DNA from: Prorocentrum cordatum
Taxonomy: Eukaryota; Sar; Dinophyceae; Prorocentrales; Prorocentraceae
Length of the DNA stretch: 64,000 bases
Assembly: GCA_963575745.1 (NCBI GenBank)
Contig: CAUYUJ010018872.1
Coordinates: forward strand, 129,368 to 193,367
Direction: 5' to 3'
Of the stretch, positions 30,010 through 41,254 are shown piece by piece. The notes beneath the pieces are model-generated. The model did not search any database, was not told the DNA's origin, and saw nothing but the letters and a program-made list of their open reading frames with translations. A program made the position numbers and the translations under genes. Positions within the stretch are counted from its first letter, which is position 1; the number at the start of each line of letters is the position of its first letter.

Positions 30010-30235
30010 CCTATTGTCGAACATGGGGGTGGGGACCTCGTGGGAGCGGCTGAGATTTCCTCAAAATTCACTCGCAAACGAATCCCCACTCGAGATTTCC
30101 TTCAGAGTCAGGCCTGATGGATGTGGGGACGTTATAAAGAAAGGCCTCCGCTCGAGACTTCCTTCAATTTCAAACCTGAGGAACCCAGAACTGACGACAC
30201 TCACTAGTCCCGCCAGTCGTCTGGGCGACAGGTTG
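30010..30235. repeat. Degenerate satellite Q, outlying copies
   Basis: About one and a half units related to 31735-32460 (CTCGAGA TTTCCTTCA, AACCCAGAACTGACGAC). Confidence 0.55.
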
Positions 30236-30494
30236 TCGAACGTTTAAAAAGTCTTTTTCCCCCTCTTCCACGACCCCTTCTCCCTTCGGGGACGGGAACC
30301 CTCCTCCTCCCCTCCTCTGTTTTTTTTTGTTTGATGGGGGGGGCGGTATGTCAGAGGGTATGTTTGTTCGGCCCCTGGGAAAGTCACTTTTTTGACACCT
30401 TTCACGAGGACCGTGGCCCCCGAGGGGGGGACCTACATCGAGGACCCTCCTCTTTTGACAGACCACCTCCAAGATGGCCCCCAAAGGCCCCCCC

Positions 30495-30760
30495 AGGGCT
30501 TAGGGGGCCCTGGAAACGACAGGGCTGTTTTTGTTACCGGTTCCGTTTTGCCGTTTTTTTGCCGGTTCCGACGCCGTTTTTTTACCGGTTCCGTCGCCGT
30601 TGTTTGACCGGTTCCGGCTCCAGTTCCAATCCTGGAACCGTTTTTGTTGCCGTTTCCGGTCGCCGTTTTTTTGCCGCGTTTCCACTTTCAATTGACATTT
30701 TCTGGAAACGGTGAAAAAAACGGCCCTGCCGTTTCCGGGGCCCACACAGCCCAAGGGCCC
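30495..30760. repeat. Foldback with CCGGTTCCGTTTTTTTGC tandem core
   Basis: The arms GGGCCCTGGAAACGACAGGG (about 30506) and the complement of CCCTGCCGTTTCCGGGGCCC (about 30724-30743) match with few differences. The core is a tandem of about 22 bp built from CCGGTTCCG and T runs. Confidence 0.6.
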
Positions 30761-31730
30761 CCAAGAGGCCCCCAAAAGGGCTGCAAGAGCGCCCCGAAAG
30801 GCCCCAAAAGGCCTCCAAGAGGCACCCGACAGGCACCCAGGAGGCATCCGAGCGGCCTCAGAGAGCACAAGATGACCTTCAAAATGGCTCAAGATAGCCT
30901 AACGTGACTCAAGGTCCGTCGCTGTTTCACTATGCATGTCTCTTCCGTTTTCCCCCGTCTAATATCACGGGCATTGTTTCTGGACGGGCTGGTGTTTTTT
31001 TTGTCGCAACCGCAGGCGAAGGCGCCAGCGGCAAGTGAGGTCCGAGCGGGCCGCGCAACAGCCGAATTGCCGAACGCCGAATTGCCTAGCAGTGCCTCGG
31101 CGTGCGGGCCGGCGTGAGGGGGGGGCAAGCTGCAGCTGCCAGGGACCAGGTCCAGGAGCGCGCACACGCAAGACTAACCAACCAGGGTTGGGGCGCAGCC
31201 GCAATGGCGCGAGGGTCGTACCAGGATGTGACCAGGGAGGCAACCAGCCAGTACGTTGCGACGACCGCCACGGGTGCTCACACTGGCCCAAAACTGGTGC
31301 AAAGGGTGGCGCCACCAAAGTCGCACACCAAGACTCCTGAGGGGAGTACAGATCCTGCCAACGACCGTCCACGGGGTGGTCCTGGTAGGACGAGCGAAGT
31401 AGCCACGACAACGATAGATGTAATCGACACCGTAACACGCCTGAACCACCGGATCAGGTAGAGCCACGGGCACTTTCGAGCATGAACCGACGTCTGAGAG
31501 CTGACCAAAACCAGGGTGATCCGCGTCTCAGCACTGGAATGAGCAAGAGCATGCCGTGGGCATCGCCGCCAGGGACCGTGGGACGGGTCAACACGGTCGT
31601 CCGACAGCCAAGAGAGCACAGGCTGAACCACGTGCACTCAGGAGCCCCAGGCGCCCCACGATGGGGTTGAGCCGCTGGAGCTGGTGGGGAGACGCGAAGC
31701 GTCAAGAATTTCAGTATGACCGATCAGATT
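30761..31730. other. Unassigned DNA
   Basis: 30760-30850 is a CCAAGAGGCC-like degenerate repeat. 31000-31700 has overlapping ORFs on both strands, none convincing. Confidence 0.4.
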
Positions 31731-31734
31731 CGGA

Positions 31735-32460
31735 CATGGATGTGGGAACCTCATAGGGAGGTGCTGCCGCCCGAGACTGCCTCGCGATTCAATTACAGAC
31801 GAATTTTCCGCTTGACATTTCTTCAATCTTGAAGCCGGGGGAGCCCAAAACTGACGACAAGTGCAAGTCTGAGGATGATCCCTTGGGTTTCAAAAAGGGA
31901 AGCGCGGGCACGGAGGGGTTCCCGCCTGAGACCGCCTCGTAATTCACTCAAGAACGAAACTCCCGTCCGAAACCTCCTCCATATTCAATCCGGGGAGACC
32001 AACAAAAAACGACAATTACAGGTTTGAGGATGACCCGCCTGGGTTTAAACAAATTATTGCGGGACCCATAAGGAGGGGGTCCGGCCCGAGACCTTGTGCA
32101 AATTCTTCACAAACGAAGTTCCCGAGCGAGTCTTCTTCCATACTCCAGCCTCAGGAGCCCCCAAGAAAACGGCACATACAAGTTTGAGGATGATCCTTCG
32201 GGATTAAGAGAACATTAGGCGGGCGCCCCATAAAGAGGAGGCTCCCGCCCGAGACTTCCTCGCAATTCACTCGCACACGAAACTTCCGTTTGAGACTTCC
32301 TCCATACTCGGGCCTTCAGCCTAAAACTGACGACGGTCGCCAATTTCAGGATGACTTGCTGGAATGAAAAACGTGACGAGGGGGACTCAAGTTGAGAGGG
32401 TTTCCGCTCGAGATCCACTCGCGATTCGCTCTCATACGAGACTCCCGACCGGAAGATTAT
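31735..32460. repeat. Satellite Q, about 4.5 units of 160-165 bp
   Basis: Repeated landmarks: CCCGAGACTTCCTC, AATTCACTCGCA-AACGAA, CTTCCATACTC, AAAACTGACGAC and TTTGAGGATGATCC. Units differ by 20-30%, so the array is old. Confidence 0.75.
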
Positions 32461-32499
32461 CAAGGTGATTGTGCCCAAATTTGTGTGAATGTGATGATG

Positions 32500-32645
32500 C
32501 GGATGGTGATGATCACAGGTGACCATGATGGGACGATGAAAGAGGGAGCGATGGTGCGACGGCGAAGAATGTGACGATGATGATGGTGATGAGGATGAGG
32601 ATGATGATGATCATCATGATGATGGTGGTAATGATGAGTTCCCCC
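32500..32645. repeat. GAT-rich microsatellite
   Basis: GATGATG tandem; the remainder to 33250 holds no supported gene. Confidence 0.75.
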
Positions 32646-33268
32646 CTTCCCCCACACCCCGAAAAGTCCACGCCTGTTTGCTTGCGGGTGGACAAAGCGG
32701 AGGGCGACGAGGGAACGAAGGAAAAAACGAGGAAGACTAGGCCAAGGGTGAAACAACGACCACCCCAAAACGCACAAACGACAACGCGGGAGGTCACGAA
32801 AGGAGTGGGGAGGCGACAAAACGACGAGACAAGACGAAACGAAGCAACCGACAAGAGAAGAGAGGCCCTTAGCATGACCGCCCCGAAACCGCTGTGAGTG
32901 GCGCGATCACTCCCCCGTACGACTGCCGAAGAGAATGCTAGATGCAGAAGCGCGTCTCCGTCGCTGCAGCACGCTCAGCTTCGAGGGCCATTTTCGAACG
33001 CACTACACATCAAAAGAAGCCGTTGACACCTGCGAAGCTGGTGGAGCCGCCGAACAGCCAGACCAGGAGAGGCACGCACGATGCAATAGACCACTATTCC
33101 TGTTGAAAGAGTTCGCCGAATGGGTCGTCAATGAACAACGCCGAACCACCTCGCACCCCCCCCGTCATCCAATGGCAAGGCGACGGCAAATAACTGATCA
33201 TCCACGAAGTCATCCAGAGGCAAGGCGAGAGGTCCCCGAGAAATAAGTTCGATGCGTCCGTCCGCAAA

Positions 33269-33880
33269 TCAAGCGACCCCCTCGAACTCAGCGAGAAGCA
33301 CCCCGATGAACCCCGATGCCTCCTCAAGAAAAAACTGTCCCAAGTGCCGAATAGGGTCTCCAATCTGCAGGTCACAAACGAGGGCGTCTGCAAGCCCAAC
33401 GTCCTGGAGAGCGAGCCGCGGGTCGGGGGGAATGACTACTAGCTCGGCGACGGCACGGCCCAGGGCATCAAGACGCGCCCCAACCTCATCTGCAACGCAC
33501 TTGAACCCCACGCCGACGACATCATAAGCACTGCCACAGATCCACATGGAGCTGGCTGAGGGCATAATGAAATCCAAAAACTGTGTAGACGCACCCGCGA
33601 ACGCAACCTTGATGCCACGCCCGTCTCGGCATCCGCTCCGGAACAATGGTTTCTTCAGCGCTGCCGTGGACGAGGCCGTCGGCACCAATGGAACCAGCGT
33701 CGGCGATGAGGAACTCCTCCGCAAGGCACGCTACGTTGCAAAAGTTTGGCGCCATTCTCAAGTCACCCTTGGGCAAAAGCATCTGCGGGAACGACGGTAG
33801 AGAAGGCAGCGCAGCCGGGCAGGAACGACCTGGCTGACATACTCATCCACGTCCTGCTGCATCGGTTTCTTTGAGGTCCC
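33269..33880 (-). pseudogene. Broken protein-coding fragment
   Basis: Two or three minus-strand frames read in series: EGHFHGVFEGCVRGRTG with QDVDEYVSQVVPARLRCLL (about 33930-33810), then DLRMAPNFCNVACLAEEFL (33770-33700), then from about 33640 KVAFAGASTQFLDFIMPS through ADALVCDLQIGDPIRHLG to the stop at 33269. Composition and Leu/Val spacing look like a folded protein. No motif that I recognise, and at least two frame changes. The plus-strand ORF at 33546-33800 competes in part, so strand is likely but not certain. Confidence 0.35.
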
Positions 33881-34373
33881 AGTGCGGCCCCGAACGCAAC
33901 CCTCGAAGACGCCGTGGAAGTGACCCTCTACGATCGTCGTCGTCATCGTCCCCATCATGGTCGTCGACGTCAAGTGGGCGACCCCCGCTCGGGGCCAACC
34001 GAGCTGGCCTCGCGGCGCAAGGCTGCAACCAGAAGGGGGCCTGGCTGACCCCCGAGCTGGAGAGGTGACCACGATCCACTGTGAACATCGTCTTTGCGAA
34101 CTGCGAGGCTGCGCCTAACGCCTTCAACGCCGAGCGCTAAAAGTCCGCATCGACGCTACCAAGATGCGGGTGAACCGCGGCCTTCGTCTTCAGGGGGCGC
34201 TCATCCGGTTGCGGAAGGCAGCTGAAAAAAGACCGGATGTCCGCCGCGGATCTTGCCCCGCAGAAACTGAAGCCGCGCGGCGATGACAACGGCCCGAAAA
34301 GGCGCCGAGCGGGGTCCGAAGTCGACGGCGAGGCCTGCCAAAACCTGCGCGCCCCACAAGCTTGGGAAAACAG

Positions 34374-34416
34374 GTATGATGGTGATGCTGATGGTGATGG
34401 TGATGGTGATGGTGAC

Positions 34417-34447
<31 letters not shown>

Positions 34448-34505
34448 CTGACGATGATGACGATGACAATGTTGATGATGAGGAGGAGGAGGAGGAGGAT
34501 GCTGA
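34374..34505. repeat. GAT microsatellite, 3' side of gene F
   Basis: GATGAT and GATGGT units, with GAG at the end. A similar tract flanks the 5' side of gene F (35965-36200). Confidence 0.85.
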
Positions 34506-34859
34506 TGATCCCGCCCTCCGTGGGCAGTCGGAGCCGAAGCGCTAGCACCCGCCGCAACTTCTCACCCGCCCTCAATGTCATTGGGCCCCCTCCCCAGGGT
34601 TTCCGCGCAGGCATCGGCATGGCGAGTCCTCGGGCCGCCCCGACGCGATGGCCCACAGCCGTCTCGCACTGCCCAGCGGCCTGGTCGCCGTGGCGGCCAT
34701 CGCCTCCAAGAAGAGCTCGCCTTTCGCCAGGGTAGGGGGCGCGTCCTCCTCGCCCTCCACATCGAGAGTCGGCCGCTCCACCACCCCGTCGCAGTTCGCA
34801 GGCAGGCTGCGGCTGGGTGAGTCAGGCTCCAACGCGCCGCCGCCCCGCACTCCGCCGCG

Positions 34860-35906
34860 CGACCTGGCAGATCCGCGGCCGCGACGCCCGCGCCCGCGCG
34901 CGGGATGGCCGAGTCGGGCGGGGACTCGGCCAATGTCCGCGCGGGCGGGGCGCCGCCCTCAGCAGGCCTGCCGCGCGGCTCGAACCCGAGCCTGCCCAGC
35001 ATGCTGCGGACCCGCACGAAGAGGCCCGATTCGAATGCCTTGTAAAGCGCCTCCCAGCTGCGCAGCTGAGCCTCCACCTCCAGGATGCGGCGCATCATGC
35101 GGGCGTCCAGCACCACCTCACTCTGCAACTTCTTGTCGACGTGCTCCTCCACGCCGTCCAGCATGAACCCGGGGGCCTCGGGCTCCTGCTGCTCGCCCCC
35201 CGCGACGTCCCCCGACGCATGGGCCTCCAGCGCGTTCAACTTGGCGTCGTCGGCGAGCACATCCTCGACGACCCCGTCCGCGCGATCGTCGGCGCGCGCA
35301 GACGTTTCGGCCTCCTGGCTCGAGAAGCCCAACTCGATCAGCAACACCGCTGCCGGCGCCCACCCCCGGCACGTACGGCTGGGCGCCTGACCGCAGCGGT
35401 CCAGGATGAAGGCGGGCGACAGGGCGCAGCATCGCGGCGCGCAGCCCAGGCGCCTGCCGCACTCCCAGCCAGCGCCCCTGGCCGCTGAGGTACAGAGCGC
35501 GGGCTCCGCGACGCAGACCTCCACCTTGATGTCCGCAGCGACGAACGGTTCGCGCCTCGTCTTGTCGTCGTCCCCCTTGATCTCCATGCCCCAGCGCACG
35601 AAGTCCATGTCCACGGCCAGCGTCTTTGCAACCGCGCGCAACGCATCGCCCAGGCGATACATGTGGCAGCCAAGTGCGACGTCAGCCCTGTGGTGCGACC
35701 GCCAACAGGGCCTGCGGGGGAGCCAGCTCCGCCACAGCTGCAATGGCTGCAGCCGCCGCCGCATCTCCGCCCCGCGCCTGGGCACTCTCCCTGCGCAGCC
35801 TGCGCGCCAGCGTGGCCGCCGAGCGTCGGGCCCAGTCATGCCCACCCAATGGCCCTGCTCCAAACGCTGCCCCGGGAGGCGCCCGAGGGCCTCCCGCAGC
35901 CGCCAT
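34860..35906 (-). pseudogene. Gene F: leader-bearing retrocopy, hypothetical protein
   Basis: A relict spliced leader (35942-35963) lies 35 bases upstream of ATG 35906. That frame reads MAAAGGPRAPPGAAFGAG and LARRLRRESAQARGGD to a TGA at 35682-35684. From about 35690 a neighbouring frame continues: ADVALGCHMYRLGDALRAV, MDFVRWGMEIKGDDD, an acidic/Ala region with EEHVDKKLQ, and a helical DARMMRRILEVEAQLRSWEAL ending near RGRPAEGG (about 34940). The ORF runs on to 34562 but becomes Arg/Trp-rich. No intron is seen. Function unknown. The leader remnant and the lack of introns point to an mRNA-derived copy; the frame break argues for decay, unless it is a sequence error. Confidence 0.55.
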
Positions 35907-35941
35907 GCTCGCACCGCCCGCCAGGGGAGGTTCGAGCCAGG

Positions 35942-35963
35942 CTTGAGCCAAAATGGCGATGGA
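35942..35963 (-). other. Relict dinoflagellate spliced leader at the gene F start
   Basis: On the minus strand GCCATTTTGGCTCAAG is an exact 16-base match to the 3' part of the leader. Four of the six preceding bases also fit, so 20 of 22 agree. It is upstream of, and in the same orientation as, the gene F ATG. Confidence 0.85.
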
Positions 35964-35964
<1 letters not shown>

Positions 35965-36003
<39 letters not shown>

Positions 36004-36124
36004 CGATGACGATGATGATGATGATGATGATGAGGATGAGGATGAGGATGAGGATGAGGATGAGGATGATGATGTTGATGCTGATGATGATGCTGATGCT
36101 GATGCTGATGCTGATGCTGATGCT

Positions 36125-36155
<31 letters not shown>

Positions 36156-36200
36156 ATGGTGATGCTGATGATGCTGACGCTGATGCTGATGATTGTGAAT
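35965..36200. repeat. GAT/GCTGAT microsatellite
   Basis: GAT tandem passing into GAGGAT and GCTGAT variants; 36290-36325 has GGTGGTGAGAT units. Confidence 0.9.
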
Positions 36201-36429
36201 GATGTTTAATGAGCGTGTGAGAGTGTGAGGGTGCGGGTGGGTGCGTGAGTGCGCGCGGGATGATGAGTGCATGATATTGGTGATGGTGATGGGATGGTGG
36301 TGAGATGGTGGTGGGATGGTGGTGAAAGGAGGAGAAGGGCGGTAGGTGAGGTTCCAGCGCGGGGGGCGGGGGGGGAGCAAAGAAAACGAGAAACACTTTT
36401 GAAGATGGGGGAAAAACAAGACTAAGCGC

Positions 36430-36800
36430 ACTTCCCACCAACATCTGGATCATGCGCGGACGCCCCACGATGACCATGCATTCCTTTTGTAGGATAACGG
36501 TGCGGGTTCCGGCATGTTGCCTGCTGGGTGCGCTGCGAACACCCCCCAACAACCCCTAGCAAAAAACAGTACAAGGTGCACTTTGCAAAATCTGGATCAT
36601 GCGCGGACGCACCACGATCGATTTGCAGCTGCTTTTAACAAGGACGGCGAGGTGCTAGCAAATTACCTGCTGCGTGCAGGCCAACCACCCGTTTGAACAA
36701 AAATGCGAAGTTCACTTTGCCACAGACGGGGGGGGAACGGCACAGTGCCTGCTGTGCGAGGGCCTCGTATCGCTACACAAACACAAGGCTCGCAAACCCA
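36430..36800. repeat. Family T, third locus with two or three units
   Basis: TGGATCATGCGCGGACGC occurs at about 36445 and 36592, each after a GCGCACTT/GTGCACTT module and before TTGCCTGCTGNGTGC-like modules. Confidence 0.65.
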
Positions 36801-37430
36801 CCATCACTTAGCCTCGGTTTTCACAAGGCTGGTGGGACGGTCGAATACCAAATGTGACGCACCTCCCGAGCATCGCGCACCTGGCTGGCATCAGCATTGG
36901 TTCCCGATGGTTGTCTATGGCGGCCACTGCCTATGCTGAGACTTTGGCGCTACTTCTGTAATTTGAAGGCGGGGGGAACTGAGCGACACGGCTTGCGGCT
37001 TGGGGTCGTTTCATCCGTATTATTATTATGTGGAGAACGCCCTTGCTGAGGTTGCTGATTGACAGACGCGGAGCTGACAGATGCTTGACTAGACTGGGCC
37101 ACTTAAACGTGACCTGGGGGCGGAGCGCTCCCAAGACGGGCGACGAGTGCCGCGCGTCTTATGCACACTAAGGTACCAATGTCCCCTTGATGCTTTAGTC
37201 CACAATCGAGCCGCAACATATCTCTTATATTATACTACGTGCCTCCTCAGCCGTGTCCTCTGGCAGCACGTGTCGAAAAAGCAACACCAGATACAACAAT
37301 GCACGCAAGCTACAACCTCAACTACAGCACATCGGCAGATTCCTCCCGCCAGCCACACCTCGCCGCCAGCCGACAAAGAGAAAAACAACGACTTCTCCCT
37401 AGGATGGCACGTGCAAGTAGGAGCTAGGTG
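36801..37430. other. Unassigned DNA, AT-richer from 37000
   Basis: No supported gene or RNA. Confidence 0.4.
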
Positions 37431-37472
37431 CCCATATGTACAAAAAAGAACACGCGCGTGCTTGGTTCAATC

Positions 37473-37649
37473 TACAGCGGAGATCAGTCCACAAACCTTC
37501 CACAAGAAACCCAACCCTGAGACCCCGGGCCGTCCGTGGATTTTTGGTGTGGGAACGCCACGCTTTCCATGGCAAAGCCACCGAAACCCAAGAAACGCAG
37601 GGCACGCTGGAGGCAAGCAGGGTGTTTCTTGACCTTGGTCTCGACTGTA
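37473..37649. repeat. Element S, copy 3, near a 17-bp direct repeat
   Basis: 177 bp, TACAGCGGAG to CGACTGTA. GCGTGCTTGGTTCAATC lies directly upstream (37456-37472) and again at 37669-37685. This could be a target duplication with a 19-nt tail, or the edge of an adjacent diverged unit, since the bases before both 17-mers are also similar. Confidence 0.65.
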
Positions 37650-37689
37650 TGTATAAAAGCGAAGATATGCGTGCTTGGTTCAATCGACG

Positions 37690-38860
37690 GCGTCGAAAAG
37701 TACTCGACAAAGGTCTGGTCCAACACAGCTGCGGCGTCCCGCGCGGTGCTCACCAAGGTGTGCTCCGAACGAAGCCCCGAAATTATTCGTGCTTGCTCAC
37801 GCGTGGTGTGCTTCGCGATTGCCGTCTTGGCTTGCCCGATACCCTCTTGGCCCCTTCCTCTTGTTTTCCCGACACCTTCCTGGCCCTCTACTCCTGCTTG
37901 CTCAATACCCTCAAGGGCTTGCTCAAAACCCTTCGGGCCCCCTCTCAAGGCCTCCGTCGGCTCCATCCTTTGCAAGGCGAAGCCGTTGAGACACGGTGCC
38001 AACGTTCGGATGCCTGCAGACGTGCCCGCAATGGACGCCAGCGTGCCCAAAACGGAGCCCGTACGGTGCCTGGAATGGATGCCTGAGTTGGCCGGCCGCG
38101 TGCCCAACAGTGTAAACCAAAAAGCATGCTGTGCCCAGGAAATGAAGCTCGGCGCCCCACATTAACGATGCGCGGGAACAGATTCGCATCCGAACCAACT
38201 TCGGGCACAACACAACTCCAAAAACCATGATGTGTACCCCTTTTGGCACCATTTCGGGCGCGGCGCACAGAACCCACGTCTTTGGGCACAGAACCTCCCG
38301 AGATGGGCAAACGGCGTAGGAGGAGGAGGAGGAGAGCCAGGAGGATCAGGATGAGGAGGATGACGAGTTGGAGGACGAGGAGCGCAGGAGGGGCGAGATG
38401 CAGTATGACGTGGATGCGCAGGAGGATAAGAAGGACGATGACGACGATGACGAACAGCTCGACGACGACGCCGAAGGCGAACGCGGATCAGGAGCAGAAA
38501 GTCGCGCAAATACCCTGAAGAAACACCCTGGTTCAAAAAATGCTGCGCGGAAATGCTGGACTCTGGCTATACTCCTCGATTTCGGCCTCTGGGTCCCGTT
38601 ATCTGGCCCCAGGGCCATCGCGAACGGACCTGGGATGAAGAACTGCCCCCTGGGAAGGGATCGAGACCTCTGGCTGGACGGGCCACCATCTTCCCTGGGC
38701 CTCCCGCAACGCTTCTCCCCTTCGCGGCGCGGGCACCCTGGAACTCTCGACACGCTCGACGAGGCCAGCTCGCCGTCGCGGGCTGTCTGCCCATGGCCCC
38801 CATGGCGTGAACGCGCTCCCAAAGAGACTGGCCCCTCGCATGTATTGAGGCAACTATTGG
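37690..38860. other. Unassigned DNA with purine-rich tract
   Basis: 38310-38490 is GAGGAG/GACGAC-rich and gives an acidic ORF. Other ORFs overlap on both strands without a clear winner. Confidence 0.4.
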
Positions 38861-38862
38861 GA

Positions 38863-39055
38863 GGTCTTCGTCGGAAAGACGATTGAAATATGAAACCCCA
38901 TTGAGGGGCTGCTATGCAAGATTATGCAGCGGATTAAACGGAATTAGCCCCGATTGAGCCGGATTAAAAGACTTTGGACCAGAATTTGACCTTCCAGGAG
39001 TTACATCCGAACGCATATTTCTCGCGACTACCAGGGGCCTGGGGAGGGGGGGAGG
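38863..39055. repeat. Dispersed repeat V, copy 1
   Basis: Shares CTGGGAGGTCTTCGTCGGAA-like sequence, a GGATTA-rich middle and TTTGACCTTCCAGGAGTT with 43512-43745. Confidence 0.7.
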
Positions 39056-39700
39056 TCTGCCATCTTCAAGCAGGGGAAGAGCATCGGTGCACGACCGGGC
39101 TTAATACCGAGGCACGTTCCCATGGATAACCACCAGATCCCATGAATACATTCCATGCGGGGTCATCCATGCAAAGCCGCCCTGTCCGTAGAGTCGCTAG
39201 CCGAGGAGTCCAGAGCACGAGGCCGTAGACATCGATAGCATCTTCCCCGCCCGCGAACGCGTTCTGCTTGCCACGGAGGAAACCACGAACCCGAAGGACA
39301 CGGGGCATGCATCCCCAGGCCGTCCCCTGGGAACAACTATTCGTCCTGAAAGCTTTTTTTTTTTTAAAGTTTTAACGAGTTGCCGTGAGGCCGCGCTCCT
39401 TCTGTCCCCCCTCGTTAATTCAAGCTTCGCGCGGCCCGCTTAGCTTCGACCGGAAGAGGTGCGATCTCGACCCGCGAATCAAAAGTGTTTTTTTAAGAGC
39501 CTGGGGGCCCGTGGAGGCCCCCCCGACTCATGACCCCTTCCCCTTCCGACCCGTTTGCACCATGGCGTAATGGTCTGTCCCTCTGAGCCCAGCGCAGGTC
39601 ACTGAACGCCAGGACGACGCGACGAGGCGCTACCGGTTGCCGCGGAGGACGCTGGCCGGCTCGGCACGCGGCAGATCCAAAAGAATCGCCCCAGAAGGTG
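39056..39700. other. Unassigned DNA
   Basis: A T12 run lies at 39355-39366. No gene. Confidence 0.4.
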
Positions 39701-39714
39701 CAGGGAACGGACAG

Positions 39715-40080
39715 CGCCCTCCTCCTTCTCCTCCACCTCCAACTAAAAACTCCTCCTCCTCCTCCTCCACCGCCTCCTCCTCCTCACTCTTCCTCATGCA
39801 TCCCTCCTCCTTCTCCGTCTCCTCCCTCTTCCTCCTACCTCTTGCCTTCTCCATCTCCTCCCTCATACTTCTTCCTCACACTCATCCCGTCTTCCATCCT
39901 CTCCTCGCCCCCCATTCCTCCTTCCTCCTCTCACCTCGCTCCTCTCCTCCTCCTCCTCCTCCTCCGCCTCCTCCTCCTCCTCGTCCGACTCCTCCTCCTT
40001 CTCCTCCTCCTACTCTCTAACTCCCATTGACCCCTCCTCCTGATCCTCCTCCTCCGCCTCCGCCTCCTCCTATCCCTGCT
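39715..40080. repeat. TCC/CTCC-rich tract
   Basis: Irregular TCC microsatellite; the Pro/Ser/Leu ORFs across it are artefacts. Confidence 0.85.
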
Positions 40081-41250
40081 CGAGAGGAAGCCCCACGAGG
40101 CAATCTAGTACGACAGCTTGGCCGTGGAGTAGAGCGACGTAAATAAGTTGTGAAGTGAAGTGTGCAGTTGATGGATATTACCCCTTCCTGAGCTGCGGTG
40201 CACGTTCATAACTGAGCTCGCTATCTTTGCGGAACCAGATATCATGCATATTGATTGGACAGACTCATATCTTTGCCGTAGATGGGATTTCTGATGCAGA
40301 TGTCTCGTGGGCAGTTTCAAGTATTGTCTCTATTGATGGAAGTTGTGAGTATGAGGCTTATCAGGACTTACTAGCATTGGAGAACGCGGCTTGTGCACGG
40401 CCCAGTGTTAGTGACGAATTTCGTGCTAATTGGTAGGCCAAGAGGATGGACCCGTGGTCTACCATCAAGTGGTCTCGCCTTTTGTGGGAAGAGTGCTTCT
40501 TGGTGCATCCATACTTATCCAGATTATCTCAATGATTGGGATCTCTGAATGCATGGAGTCTCAGTGCGTTGTGAACTCGTTCGTGAACAAAACCACAGAT
40601 CAGCCCTAAGGCTGCTCGCCAGGCCGCGCCCCCGTGCAGGCGAGGCAGCACTCGCATCTGCCTTGATGTCGCCGCGGACGGGAACTGACTAGAGAGGGTA
40701 AGGGTTCTGAAGGATCCCCCCCTCCCAGAGCAAATTTTCTGAAGGACTTCTGATCTAGAGATTGCTTGAATGGGCAGTGAGACTACTCGAGGGGAAACCT
40801 TGACGGCTCAAGGAGCCGCCATGATTTCCCAGACGGCCCGAGAGGGCCACGAGAGGTCGAAGGGATTGCCCAACAGGATTGCAAGCCACTTCAAGGCCCC
40901 AATGGAGGCCTCCAAAGGGCGCACGAGGGGCCCCAGGAGAGGTCCGGTGGCGGCCTCTGAGGGAGAATCGTGAGGCAATCGGGGCGCTCCGGGGCCCTCT
41001 TGGGGCCGTGGTAGGGCCATGTCGGGGAGATGCAGGATTCGGGTTCGGGGTAACCTCATGCCCGTGAGAATAAACACTAGGGGATAATAAAGTTCGGGGT
41101 TCAGGGAGAGATAATAAAAGTAGCCCAGCAGACCTCAGCATAATCTCGAAGTAAGAGATGATCAAGAGGAGACCAAGCCGAGCATGTTTTGAGACATCCT
41201 TGGCGTTTAGTTTTCATAGAAATATCATCAGCAATGGCTTATCTCTCATG
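40081..41250. other. Unassigned DNA, relatively AT-rich
   Basis: The plus ORF at 40227-40436 is short and isolated. No supported gene. Confidence 0.4.
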
Positions 41251-41254
41251 AAAA

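Noticed and set aside
30876-30892. AAATGGCTCAAG resembling the spliced leader end
   Set aside because: Only the last 10 or so bases fit; it sits in a CAAGATGGC-type degenerate repeat and no start codon follows.
31035-31640. Plus and minus ORFs of 100-120 residues
   Set aside because: They overlap each other with similar composition; no motif and no continuity.
37456-37685. 17-bp repeat as a proven target duplication of element S
   Set aside because: The sequence before both 17-mers is also similar, so an adjacent diverged unit is equally possible; kept only as a note.
38243-38890. Acidic Glu/Asp-rich protein on the plus strand
   Set aside because: Driven by GAGGAG/GACGAC repeats; no supported extension.
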